64,000 bases of DNA from Acorus gramineus (taxonomy: Eukaryota > Streptophyta > Magnoliopsida > Acorales > Acoraceae). A program made the translations under genes and the position numbers. Position 1 is the stretch's first letter. Each line of letters begins with the position of its first letter. Below the pieces are notes generated by a model. That model ran no database searches. It saw only the letters and a program-made list of their open reading frames with translations, and was not told where the DNA came from. The stretch is taken from positions 2,170,001 through 2,234,000 of the forward strand of contig JAUJYN010000028.1 of NCBI GenBank assembly GCA_030737835.1, in the 5' to 3' direction. Shown one piece after another: positions 33,040 to 44,429 of this stretch.

Positions 33040-36000
33040 TGGTTATATATGTGTCACTTTTAGCCTTTTGGTAACCATTGGAACATTCTGGCAGTTTTTC
33101 AGCTTTTCGTTTTTCGATCGGAACCGCTAAAATTTTGGACTATTAAATATCATCCTGAGTTTAAGGACTCCGATTGAAATCTAACTGCACATTATGTGTC
33201 CTGGTGCCATTTCGAGCCACTCACGAAAATTTCATCGAATTCCGGTAACGTTTCAGAATTTCGCAGTTCCGAATCGTATCTGGGTTTTGACTGTGCGAAA
33301 AGTCATTGGGAGACTTGACTTGGTCAAAGTTGACCTTTGACTTGGTCAAAAGGTTTTGGTTTTTAGTGTGGTTAGGTTGACTAGGGTCAAAGTGCACTTA
33401 GATCTCCTAAACCTAACCTAAACCTAGCCTAAACCTAATTAGGGCTAAGTGAGTGGGTGTGAGTATGTGTGGTGGGTGTGTGAGCATAATAAAATCCCAT
33501 GACAACATTAGAGCCCCCACTATTCATCATCTTCTCCAAAATTTTTCTCTCTCTCCCTCTCTTTAAAACCCCCATTTGACCTAGTAGAAGGGGTTGAATC
33601 AAGAAACCCTAAGACGAGAAAGGATAGGTAAGGACCCGATCTATCCATCCATGGTCTCGGATTCGAGTTCCCTCTTGTGTGACCCCCTCTTATAACCCCT
33701 TTTTACCTCTGTTTTCAGCCCATCTTTGGCTGAGAAGAGGTCTTGGTGGTGGTGGCCTTGGAGGTGGTATTTCGGTGCGCGAAGAGCACCCGAAGTTCCC
33801 TCCCTTCCTTTCCCCTCCTTGGGTGAGCTTCCTTTCCTTCCATTTCTCGTTTTGATGCATGTTAGGATGTGTTTTTGGGTGTGCTAGGGGAGCTTGGTTG
33901 TTTGGGGGTTGATGGGGGGCTGTTGGTGGCTGATGGGGGGCTGTTGGTGGCTGATGGGGTGGTTGAGTTTGGCTCTGGTGCATGTGGGCTCAGCGGCGCG
34001 CGCAGGCAGGCAGGCGCAGGCGACAGGCAGGCAGGCAGGGCAGGCTGGCAGGCGCAGGGCAGGCGCGCTATCGGGCGAGCTGGCAGGGCACGCGCGCATG
34101 CGCGCGGGTGTGCGTGCGGGTGCTGCGCGCTGGGCGCAGTGCCGGGCGTGCGCGCGGGCATCGCGTGCGAGTGCTGCGCGCTGGGTGGCGAGCGGGGGCG
34201 TGCGCGCGGAGCGCTGCGCAGAGGCGCAGTGCGTGCTGTGCACGCGGCGAGGCGAGTGGGCATGCGCGCGGGGTACTGCGCTGGGGCGCAGTGCGTGCGG
34301 GCGTGCGTGTGGGTGTGCGCGCGAGGTGCTGCGCTGGGGCGCAGTGCGCGCGGGTGCACCCAGGGCTAGACGCGCGGTGCGCGCGAGCTGCGTGCGACGG
34401 GTTTGGTCGTGCGGGCAGGGGCTCGGCAGCGTGTCTGGGCATGCGAGCAGGGGGCTCGGCAGTGCGTCTGGGCGCGCGGGCTGGGGCGCGGTTGTGCGCC
34501 CGGGGCGGGTGGCCGTGCGTATGGCTGCCCGGGGGTTCAGGAGTGAGTCGGGGCACTCGGACTCGCGTGCGTACGGGCCGTATGTACGTTTGTCCGAGTG
34601 TTGGGTATTTTTAGCGTATTTTTGTGTGTATTGTGTATTTTACTCACCGAGTTGATTACCCTGTCTTGCAGATCTTGACGGACGGTCACGCGACGACTCG
34701 GGTATTGGTGAGTGGGACAATCCAACCCAGTAGGGAGGCGCTATATGCACTTGGGCGTATACCGTCCTCCCCTGGGGCACCATAGTTTAATATTAACTTG
34801 TATAATATGTAATCTATGCAAGCATGATTAGTATGTAGTATGCATGCCACCCTAGATCTTGTATGTTAGGGACTTGCACCCTTAGGATATGTGTAAGAGC
34901 CATGCATCATGTCACCATGTTTCATGCTAGGAAGCCTCGACCTATGCATGTGTCCTATTAGTTTAATTTATTAAATTAAATGCGAACTTATGGTATTTTT
35001 GCATGCCTTAGTAAGTATTATAACCTGGTGGTTATTATATATGTTCCCCGCATCTTAGTTATGCGCCCTGGAGGAATTCTGAAGAATTCATGACATTAGT
35101 AGAGTCTCCCTTCTCTGGATTAAGGGGCCTTGCGAAGTCAGCGTTGAGACCCGGGCTAGGGTACTCCGTGTTCCTTGTTTGGTTGTCGGGATATCCTATA
35201 TCGGGACCTCATGGTGCCCTCCCAAGGTTTCTTTTTCCAGTTAAGGGAATACCGCGGATCCAAGTGGATCGTATACGTGTGGATAGGCTGTTTCTTTTCC
35301 CTTCGTTGGATCCGTATAGAGACTGCCCCAGCGTTAGACAGGCCTTCCTGACAGAGGGCTCCCATCAGTAGGCACCTCCTGATTTGGGTTCGGACTGTGC
35401 TGAATTAAGGGAGTAGACCAGGCGGCCTACGGAGTGGAGGAGAGACTATCGGTGGACCAAGGGTGATTAACAGCCTAGTCAGTCCCAAAAGCCCATGTCA
35501 CCAGTTTGAGGGTGAGGGTGAGGGTGTAGTGGGTTGGTGATGAGCGACCCACTGGTTTGTGTAGTTGTTGCCACTTAGAGGCTTTGAATGATTTGAGGTT
35601 AATATGAATTGTGATGCATGGGTTGTGCTATTCACTGAGCGTGTGGCTCACCCCTCGCATAATTTTTCTCCAGTGTTATCTGAGTCGGATCAGCAGGAGG
35701 AGCTCCCCGAGGGACTTCAGCAGTAGCGGAGCAGCGCCACATTCCGCGAGTGTTAGAGGCTATCAGCATCCCTTTTTGATTGTATGTATTATATTCCGTG
35801 CTTGGGCACGCGTTTGTATTCTCACAGGACAGTTGATTATGTATCGAGTCTGTAATATGTCTTTGAATTACAGATTCAGTCTTTTAGCTTCCGCTATTTG
35901 TGTATATATCATGTCAGCCTTGCTTTTGTCTGTGTTGTCATTTTTGGTGTTGTTTAGAGTATGTTATTGACCTCCTGTATAGACTGCTGATATCATATAT

Positions 36001-36042
36001 ACACTTGCCGCGTCCCGGGGACGGCCGCCCTGGGGCGTGACA
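33040..36042 (+). mobile_element. LTR I (5' LTR of element I, type 1 with W-box cluster)
   Basis: Starts TGGTTATATATGTGTCAC and ends GGGGCGTGACA, 5 bases before a PBS. U3 carries a dense TTGAC cluster and degenerate CCTAAAC repeats (33405-33440). Candidate intron 1 is 33823-34671 (CpG tract about 33990-34530), mini-exon 34672-34707 (36 nt), candidate intron 2 is 34708-35673. Hairpin 34733-34771. The 130-bp module sits at about 35110-35245, on the other side of the GCGCCCTGGAGGAATTC block compared with other LTRs. Confidence 0.9.
33315..33390 (+). promoter_or_regulatory. W-box cluster in U3 of LTR I
   Basis: TTGAC[C/T] cores occur at 33315, 33322 (reverse), 33330, 33337, 33344 (reverse), 33377 and 33385 (reverse): seven in 76 bases. 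W-boxes are known WRKY-factor sites linked to defence and stress transcription. It lies about 0.15 kb upstream of the CT-rich leader. Regulation is inferred. Confidence 0.6.
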
Positions 36043-36047
36043 AAAGT

Positions 36048-36059
36048 TGGTATCAGAGC
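36048..36059 (+). other. Primer-binding site of element I
   Basis: TGGTATCAGAGC, matching initiator-Met tRNA, five bases after LTR I. Confidence 0.92.
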
Positions 36060-36162
36060 CTGGTCCTGTCAGAGCCAATTGTCTTCTTTTTCGTAGAGAT
36101 GAGTCCTAGGATTTCTATATGAGTATTCTGATCCTAGTGTCTGGTTTTCTTAGGTTGCTGAT

Positions 36163-37560
36163 ATGCCTCCTCGCAGAGGAATGCGTGGACGTGGTCCCTC
36201 TCGAATTTTGGAGGTTTCTGGACCTACCAGAGGTGAGGATGCTACTGGAGAGTCCTCGGCTGTGAGGCCAGGACCGGCGCAGGAGCCTCCTGCATGGGAG
36301 CGTGCTTTCGCTCGGATAGCAGATTTGGTGGAGACTCAGACGAGGGCACTGGAGGCCCAGGCTAGAGTGTTGGCTGAGAAGGCTAGAAAGATTCAGGAGC
36401 TGAGAGCGGCCCGTGATGCAGTTCCACAGGTTCCCTTGGTGGCAGATCTGCCTGTGGTACGCGATGTACCTCCTGCTCCAGTAGTGATTCCAGCGGCGGA
36501 GGTTTAGGATCCCCTGGCGGGGGAGGTGGAGCTAGAGGCTGCAGCGCGAGTGCACCAGAGTGGCCTCACTGCCTTTCTGAAGCTCCACCCTCCCGAGTTT
36601 CATGGACAGACAGCGGATCCCCTTGCCCCTAAGAGATGGTTGATGGAGGTGGACAAGATCTTCTCGACCATGCACTGCACTGACCGCCAGCGAGTCTCCC
36701 TGGCCACCTTTATGCTGAAGGGTAGCGCCGCCGACTGGTGGGCTACTAGATCGGTGGACATTCCAGAGGGAGTGGAGCAGCTTCTATGGGCGGGGTTCCG
36801 GAGGTATTTCCTGGAGTACTTCCCGTTTTTGACGCGCCAGATCGTGATGCGGGAGTTTGAGCAGCTGACGCAGGGCTCCATGTCAGTTGTGGACTACTCT
36901 ACACGCTTCACGAGGCTTTCCAGGATCACCCCAGCCTTGGTGATGGATGAGAAGACGCGGTGTCGTCGATTCGAGATGGGTCTCATCAGCACCATTCGGG
37001 TGCATGTCTCTTCGCAGGCATTCACGAGGTACTCGGACTTGGTGTCTCGGGCGAAGATAGTCGAGCGAGACCTCAGGGCCTCCATGGGGGTTCCAACCCC
37101 TTCTGCAGACCAGAGACCTCCCATGAGCCAGGACCAGGGACTGCGCAAGAAGAAGTGGCCCCGCTTTGATCAGCCAGCGGCTGCCGCTATTCCAGCCGAT
37201 GTGGTGCCAGTGTGGGATCCAGCACCCATTGCGGCAGTACCAGTCCAGGCCAGGCGACCGGAGACGCGGCGCTGTTACCACTGTTAGCGCATTGGGCATA
37301 TTTTGTATAACTGCCCAGATGCTGGCCGACCCCGCGTGCTGCCTCCGCAGCAGTAGGAGCAGCAACAACTACAGCAGCAGTCATACCATCAGCAGCACCC
37401 TCAGCGTCAGCAGCATCAGCCACAGGGTGGCCATGTTGACCAGTGGAGGCAGCCTGCGCAGCCTACGAGGCGTGCCCCTGCTCCTCAGCCGCAGTTTGTT
37501 CAGGGCAGAGTTGCAGCACTTTCGGCCGAGGAGGTGCAGGTTCCGGGTATCATGGTCCTA
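36163..37560 (+). pseudogene. gag: Gag of element I, broken by in-frame stops
   Basis: Starts MPPRRGMRGRG like the other copies and follows Gag of element B closely, with the coiled-coil region, capsid-like domain, basic linker and part of the CCHC knuckle. In-frame TAG codons lie at 36505-36507, 37285-37287 (inside the zinc knuckle) and 37354-37356. At each, other copies have CAG. Indels are few, so inactivation is mostly by C-to-T change. It is followed by spacer, not protease. Confidence 0.9.
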
Positions 37561-38240
37561 GGTATTGTTTTGCTTTTCCCAGCTCCCTATGAATATATGT
37601 GTGTTGGTTGTTGTTATGCATGTGTGTGTTATCTCGATGAGCGAGTATCGAGAGTGGTTGTTCGAGTTAAGGAGGCCGGGTTGTAGCTGTCCTGGCAGAG
37701 GGTTCCCATCCGTAGGTACCACCGATGCAGTCGGAGGGGTATTGATCGTGGGAGTATGCCAGGTAGAGGCTACCCGGAAGAGGGTTAATGAATGATGTCG
37801 TGAGAGTGGAATCGCTCTCCCCTTCGTTGGATCCGTGTAGTACAGCCCCGGCGTTAGACAGGCTCCCGGTCAGAGGACCAGGTAAGCTACAGAGCGGGGA
37901 GAAGCTACCGGTGGACCAGGGGTGAAGAGCAATCTAAGTCTCTCCCAAAGTCCCAAGATGTCTCCTTTCAGGAGTGAGGGTGTGGATGAGGCGAAGACGC
38001 GTCGCCTCGTGACCCAGTGATCCTTGGGTTTCCAGTAGAATTGGTAGTGTTCTTTAAGGGTGATGTCTTCTTCTAGTGTTCCTTCTCTGGATTAAGGGGC
38101 CTTGCGAGGTCAGCGTTGAGACCCGGGCTAGGGTACTCCGTGTTCCTTGTTTGGTTGTCGGGATATCCTATATCGGGACCTCATGGTGCCCTCCCAAGGT
38201 TTCTTTTCCCAGTCAAGGAATACCTTAGAAGCATCAAATT
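37561..38240 (+). other. LTR-derived spacer of element I
   Basis: Same order of blocks as in element B: CTCGATGAGCGAGTATCGAG, the GTAGGTACCACCGATGCA block, the GAGGCGAAGACGCGTCG block, a short protease remnant (TTTCCAGTAGAATTGG, about 38028), the 130-bp module (38090-38220). The blocks match the intron 2 region of type 2 LTRs such as 49600-50100. Confidence 0.85.
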
Positions 38241-38598
38241 GATGGTGGATTAAGTGCGAGTTTTGGATGGAGCGTTTGGTCTTTCTGGGCCACGTGATAT
38301 CCGGCGAGGGATTTCTGTGGACCCGGTCAAGACGCTCGCCGTGGCGAATTGGCGTCGACCGTCGAACCCCTCAGAGATTCAGAGCTTCCTGGGCTTGGCG
38401 GGTTATTACAGGAGGCTTGCCGAGGGTTTCTCGAAGATAGCTGTTCCTCTTACCCGCCTCACTCGGAAGGATGTTAGGTTCGAGTGATCCCTGTCTTGCG
38501 AGGAGAGCTTCCTGGAGTTGAAGCGAAGGCTCACCTCAGCACCAGTTCTTACCCTTCCGTCTGGGAGGGGTGGGTTCACAGTTTGCTCCGATGTAAGG
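38241..38598 (+). pseudogene. RT thumb/RNase H-start fragment of element I, cut at its 3' end
   Basis: Translates to FLGHV/FLGPR-like sequence followed by [17 protein letters not shown] and LTRKDVRFE, with a TGA at about 38486 where element A has a Trp codon. It ends at about 38598, where the text switches abruptly to the CpG tract of LTR K. The rest of element I, including its 3' LTR, is missing. Confidence 0.87.
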
Positions 38599-39115
38599 CG
38601 GGCGCTGGCACGAGCAGTCAGGCTCGCAGACTCGCGTGGGTGCGTGCGCGCGAGTACGCGGGTGCTTGCGGAGTGGTCGCGCGGGTGCGCGCAGGCGCTG
38701 GCGCGAGCGGGGGTGCGCGCGGGAGTGCGCGCGAGTGTGCCGGGTGCGCGCGGGTGTGCGCGCGAGCGTGCGCGCCCGGGCACTGCGCCTGGGCGCGGGG
38801 CTGGGAACCAGTGCGCGCGCGTGCGTGCGTGCGCGTGCTGGGGCGTGCGCGGGGTCCTACGCGGGGGGTGCAGTGCGCGCGGGGGGGGGGGGGGGGGGGG
38901 GGCGAGGGCTGGACGCGCGGTGTGCGCGAACGCGGGCGAGCTTGCGCGTGCGCGCGGGCAGGCGCACGGCAGTGCGCCGATGGTGCCAAGGTGCGTGTGT
39001 GCGTGCGCGTGTGGGGGGCCATGTGTGTGGCTGCCCGAGGGTTCGGGTAGGTGTCGGGGCACTCGGGCTCGCGTGCATACGTGCGTGCTCGCATCCGTGC
39101 GAGCCCGTATGCATG
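38599..39115 (+). mobile_element. LTR K fragment a (3' LTR of element O), CpG tract
   Basis: CpG-rich intron 1 sequence lacking the whole U3. It ends CCCGTATGCATG at the insertion site of solo LTR J. The downstream continuation matches LTR O better than LTR I, so K is taken as the 3' LTR of element O whose 5' part was deleted together with the end of element I. Confidence 0.75.
38881..38902 (+). repeat. Run of 22 G
   Basis: Uninterrupted guanine run inside the CpG tract of LTR K. Such runs are slippage-prone and often misassembled, so the length is uncertain. Confidence 0.9.
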
Positions 39116-42100
39116 TGTTATATTTGTGTCACTTTTAACCTGCTGGTAACCGTTGGAGCATTCTGGCAGTTTTTCATTTTTTTTTCGGTTTTCGATCGGT
39201 ACCGCTAATTTTTGGACTGTTAGCTATCGTCCTGAGCTAGAGGACTCCGATTGAAAATCTAACTGCATATTTGGTGTCCTGGTGCCATTTTAGGCCTCTC
39301 ACGAAAATTTCGTTGAATTCCGGTAACGTTTCCGAAATTTCACAGTTTCGGGGCGTATCTGGGTTTTTAAGTCGCACACTATATATAGGTGGGATCTAAT
39401 TTCGAAATGACTATTCATCATCCCTACCAATTTCATTTTCTCTCTCCCCTCTCTCCTTTTCTCACTTTTGAGCCCCCTAGAGCCCTCAAAGCTTAAAACC
39501 TAAAGCATAGGAAGTGTAGATCGGGTCCCGATCTACACTCCGGTGCTTTCAAATCCGGATTCCGGTGAGATTTGCCCCTCCGTCCCCCCTCTCTTCTCCT
39601 CTGTTTTGGGCTGTCTTGGAGGTGGGAGTAGATCCGGGTAGTGGAAGCCTATGGGAGAGGTTTCGGTGCGCGGAGAGCAACCGAACATCTCTTCCTCCCC
39701 TTGGTAAGCCTCTTTTCCTCTCTTTTCTTGTATAGATGTATGTTAGGAGGGTGGAAATGAGGTTGGGTGGTGGTCGGCGGCGGTGGGTGGCCGTCGGAGG
39801 GCTGTGGGGTGGTGGTCGGAGGCCTTGGGGTGGCCGGTGGGTGGTGGTTGAGGTGCTCGGGCAGGGTGGCTGGTGGCAGCAGCACAGGCAGCAACACAGG
39901 CAGCAGGCGCAACAGCTGGCAGGGGCGCGCGCGCGCGTGAGCGCGGGCGTGCGAGCGGGTGGAGCTGGGCGCTGGCAGGCGCAGTCGGGCGCGCAGTCAC
40001 GCGCTGGAGCCTGCGCGCGGGTGTGCGCGGGTGCTGGCGCGAGCGGGGGTGTGCGCGGGAGTGCGCGTAGGTGCGCGCGAGCGTGCGCGCGCGCGGGCTG
40101 GGCACCTGGGCACTGTGCCTGGGTGCTGGGCAGGGCGCCTGGGCATGCGCCTGGGCGCGGTGCTGGGGACCAGTGCGCGCGGTGCTGGGGGCCAGTGCGC
40201 GCGCGTGCTGGGGCGTGCGTGCAGTGCGCGCGGGGGCGCGCTGGGCTGGACGCGCGGTGCGCGCGGGCGCGCGCGAGCGTGCGCGTGCGTGCGGCAGTGC
40301 GTCGGGGCGCGCGGGCTGAGGCGTGGCGGCGCATCCGAGGGCGGGTGGCCGTGTGGGTGGTTGCCGGGAGTGCGGGAGTGAGTCGGAGTGCTCGGGCTAA
40401 CGTGCGTACGGGCCGTATGTACGTATGCCCGAGTGTTGGGTTCTTTTGGTGTATTTTGTGAGTATTTTGGAGTATTTATGTATTGTTCTCACCATATTGA
40501 ATGTCTGTCTTGCAGATCTAGACGGACGGTCGCGCGACGACCCAGATACTGGTGAGTGGGACAATCCAACCCAGTAGAGAGGGGTCATACGCACTTGGGC
40601 GTATACCGACCTCTCCTGGGGCACCGTGGATTATATTAACCTGTAGTAATATGTATTGCATGTGAGCATGATTTTAAATACAGAATGCATGCTACCCTAG
40701 GCTTTTATGTTAGGGACATGCACCCATAGGATAGGTGTGAGAGCCATGCACCATGTCCCTCTGTTTTCATGCTAGGAAACCTCGGCCTATGCATGCGTCC
40801 TACTAGTTTATTTATTAAATTAAATGCTAGTGTATGTTAAATCGCATGCCTTAGATAATATTATAGGGAGGAGCCTTGCGAGGTCAACATTGAGACCCGT
40901 GTTAGGGTACTCCGTGTTCCTTGTTTGGTTGTCGGGATGTCCTGTATCGGGACCTCATGCTGCCCTCCCAAGGTTTCTAGTCCTTGTAATATTATATGTA
41001 ATGTTGTATGATTGGTATGATTATTAGCATATTAGTGAATATTATAGGGGAGGGGCCTTGCGAGGACAGCGTGAGACCCGGGTTAGGGTACTCCGTGTTC
41101 CTTGTTTGGTTGTCGGGGTATCCTATAACGGGAACTCACACCGCCCTCCCGAGTTCTTTTCCCCAATGATATTACAACCTTGCTTTTATTGTACTTATTT
41201 CCCCGCATCGTAGTTATGCGCCCTGGAGGAACTCTGAAGAGTTCATGACATTTGAGTTGTAGAGATGTGTTGTCGGCGGATCCGAGTGGATCATATGCGT
41301 ATGGATAGGCTGTTCTGTCCCCTTCGTTGGATCCGGTAGAGACTGCCCCAGTGTTAGAAAGGTCGTCCCTTCCAAGGGTTCCCATCAGTAGGCGCCTCCT
41401 GATTTGGTTTCGGACTAGGCCGAAGTTGTGGGTGAAAGCAAAGCGGCCTACGGAGTGGAGGAGAGACTATCGGTGGACCAAGGGTGACCAACAGCCTAGT
41501 CAGTCCCAAAATCCTATGTCACCCGTGGTAGGGTGAGGGTGAGGGTGTAGTGGGTTGGCGATGAGCGACCTACTGGATTTGTGAATGGATGATTATCAGT
41601 CCCAATAGCCTATGTCACCCATTGATGGGTGAGGGTGAGGGTGAGGGTGTGGTGGTTCGGCGAGGTACGAACCACTGGATTATGTTGTTATGTCTTAGAG
41701 GCTGGATAAATAATGGAAATATTGGTAAATATTGTCTGTGATGCATGGGTTGTGCTGTTCACTGAGCGTGTGGCTCACCCCTCACATATGTTTCTCCCAA
41801 GTGGTCACTGAGCCTGAGCTAGAGCCGGAGCAGCAGTTGGAGCTTTCCGAGGGATTCCTTCAGTAGCGGAGCAGCGCCACGTTCCGCGAGTACTAGAGGT
41901 TATCAGCATCCCTTCTTGACTGTATGTATTTGATTTCCGTGCTTGGCACGTGTTTGTATATGTTCAGTTGCATTTGTGTATATTGGCTCTCACAGGACAT
42001 ATGATTGAGTATCGAGTCTGTAGAATGTTTATTTACAGATTCAGTCTTTTGCTTCCGCATTTGGTGTATATTTCATGTCAGCCCCTTTGTTGCATGTGTG

Positions 42101-42204
42101 TCATTCTAGTTGTTGTGTATGATATATTATTGACCTCCTGTGTAGATTCTGATATTATATATACACTTGTCGCGTCCCGGGGACGGCCGCCCTGGTGCGT
42201 GACA
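39116..42204 (+). mobile_element. Solo LTR J (type 1) with TSD GCATG
   Basis: Begins TGTTATATTTGTGTCAC and ends GTGCGTGACA. Flanks GCATG at 39111-39115 and 42205-42209. TATA-like box at 39380-39387. Palindrome GTGTAGATCGGG/CCCGATCTACAC at about 39516-39540. Candidate intron 1 is 39704-40515 (CpG tract 39920-40370); mini-exon 40516-40551 (36 nt); hairpin 40577-40615. The 130-bp module is present twice (about 40866-40978 and 41052-41160). G-quadruplex repeat at about 41632-41656. Confidence 0.95.
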
Positions 42205-42917
42205 GCATGCTTGTCCGAGTATTGGGTATTTCTAATGATTTCTTTGTGTAAATTGTGTTGTTTCTCACCAGTTGGATGCCCCTACCTTGCAGATCTCGTC
42301 GGATGGGATGCGCGAGGTCCCGGGTCGTAAGGTGAGTGGTTTGATTCCAATCCCCCCCCTCTCTAGGGATGCGCTCGACCCGCGTAGACGCGCGTCGCGC
42401 ATCGATGGGGCCCCCTAACTAATATGTAGATGTTTTGCATGCTAGGGATATACATCCATGTATCGTGTATAGAGGCCCGTACATGCCTGGACACCATGTC
42501 CTATACTTAAAAGCCTTGATCTATGCATGATTAATATGATGTATCCATGCCACCTTAGACTTTGTATGCTAGGGATATGCACCCTTATATCATGTATAGT
42601 GGCCTATGCATGCCTAGACACCTTGCCCCGAACTATGGATGTTAACATTTAGTTTAACTTATTTAGATCAAATGCGAGCATATGGTTATTAGCATGCCTT
42701 AGAGAATATTATAACCTCGTTGTTATAATATATATCTCCCCGCATTTTAGTTATGCGCCCTGGAGGAATTCTTGTGAATTCATGGCATTAGTAGAGTTGC
42801 AATCGATGTCGGCGGATCCAAGAGGATCGTATCCGTGTGGGTAGGCTGTTTCTCTTCCCTTCGTTGGATCCGTGGAGGGACTCCCCAGCGTTAGACAGGC
42901 TGTCCTGACAGAGGGCT
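42205..42917 (+). mobile_element. LTR K fragment b
   Basis: Continues from fragment a across LTR J: CTTGTCCGAGTATTGGG, the acceptor TTGCAG at about 42288-42293, the mini-exon and GTGAGTGG donor, then the 42368-42403 hairpin and the GTAGGCTGTTTC block. It closely matches 30240-30945 of LTR O. It ends at the GGGCT target of LTR L. Confidence 0.9.
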
Positions 42918-44390
42918 TGTTATACTTGTGTCACTTTTTAGCCTGCTGGTAACCGTTGGAGCGTTCTGGCAGTTTTTAAAATTTTTAGGGTTTTCGATCG
43001 GAACCGCTAATTTTTGGACTGTTAGCTATCGTCCTGAGTTAGAGGACTCCGATTGAAAATCTAACTGCATATTTGGTGTCCTGGTGCCATTTTAGACCTC
43101 TCACGAAAATTTCGTTGAATTCCGGCAACGTTTTCGAAATTTCACAATTCCGGGGCGTATCTGGGTTTTTAAGTCGCACACTGTATAAGGATGGGATCTA
43201 ATTTTCGAGGTACTGTTCATCATCCCTACCAAATGAGTTTTTCTCTCTCCCCTCTCTCTTTTTCTCACTTTTGACCCCCTAGAGCCCTCAAAGCTTAAAA
43301 CCTAAAGCATAGGAAGTGTAGATCGGGTCCCGATCTACACCCCGGTGCTTTCAAATTCGAATTCCGGCGAGATTTGCCCCTCCGTCCCCCCTCTCTTCTT
43401 CCCTGATTTGAGCCATTTCGGTGGTGGAGGTAGATCCGGGCGTTAGAAGCCTTTTGAGGGAGGTTTCGGTGCGTGGAGAGCAACCGGACTTCGCTTCCTC
43501 CCCTTGGTAAGCCTCTTTTCCTCTCTTTTCTTGCATAGATGTATGCTAGGGGGATGGATTTGGGGTTGGGTGGCTGTGGGTGGCCGTCGGAGTGGTGGTC
43601 GGAGGCCATTGGTGGCCGGAGGTGGGTGGTAGGGGAGCTCGGGCTGGCAGGCAGGCAGCAGCACAGGCAGCAGCAGCAGGCGCAGCAGGCAGGGCCACTG
43701 GCAGGGCGCGCGCGTGCGTGCGCGCGGGCGTGCGCGCGGGTGGCGCTGGGCGCTGGCGGGCGCAGTCGCGCGCGGGTGCGCGCAGGTGCTGGTGCGAGCG
43801 GGGGTGTGCGCGGGAGTGCGCGCGGGCGCGCGGTGCGCGCGCTCGGGCAGGGCGCCTGGGCACTGTGCCTGGGTGCTGGGCAGGGCGCCTGGGCATGCGC
43901 CTGGGCGCGGTGCTGGGGGCCAGTGCGCGCGGTGCTGGGGGCCAGTGCGTGCGCGTGCTGGGGCGTACGTGCAGTGCGCGCGGGGGCGCGCTGGGCTGGA
44001 CGCGCGGTGCGCGCGGGCGCGCACGAGCGTGCGCGTGCGTGCGGCGGTGCGTCGGGGCGCGCGGGCCGGCGTGCGACAGTGCGCCGGTGGTGTCTGGGTG
44101 TGCGGGCTGGGCTCGGCAGTGCGCCTTGGCGCGCGGGCCAAGGCTCGGCTGTGCGCTCGGGGCGGGTGGCCGTGCGTGCGGCTGCCCGGTGGGCTCGGGA
44201 GTGAGTCGGGATGCTCGGATACACGTGTGTACGGGCCGTATGTACGTTTATCCGAGTGTTGGGTATTTTAGATGTATTTTTGGGTATTTTATGCATTGTT
44301 CTCACCATATTGAATGTCTGTCTTGCAGATCTTGGCGAGCGGTCGCGCGACGACCCAGATAACCGGTGAGTGGGACAATCCAACCCAGTA

Positions 44391-44429
44391 GAGAGGTGTT
44401 ATACGCACTTGGGCGTATACCGACCTCTC
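44391..44429 (+). promoter_or_regulatory. Hairpin behind second donor (LTR L)
   Basis: GAGAGG pairs with CCTCTC and TATACGC pairs with GCGTATA around an ACTTGG loop. Same position as the different stems in S1, G and the type 2 LTRs. Confidence 0.7.

Noticed and set aside
33405..33440. CCTAAACCTAACC run as an interstitial telomere
   Set aside because: Units are irregular (CCTAAAC rather than CCCTAAA), fewer than six, and repeated at the same place in related LTRs; it is part of U3.
33869..34655. Similar long ORFs in LTRs I, J, K, L, O, E, F and G
   Set aside because: Same reason: no domain, no codon-position signal, and length changes with tract length.
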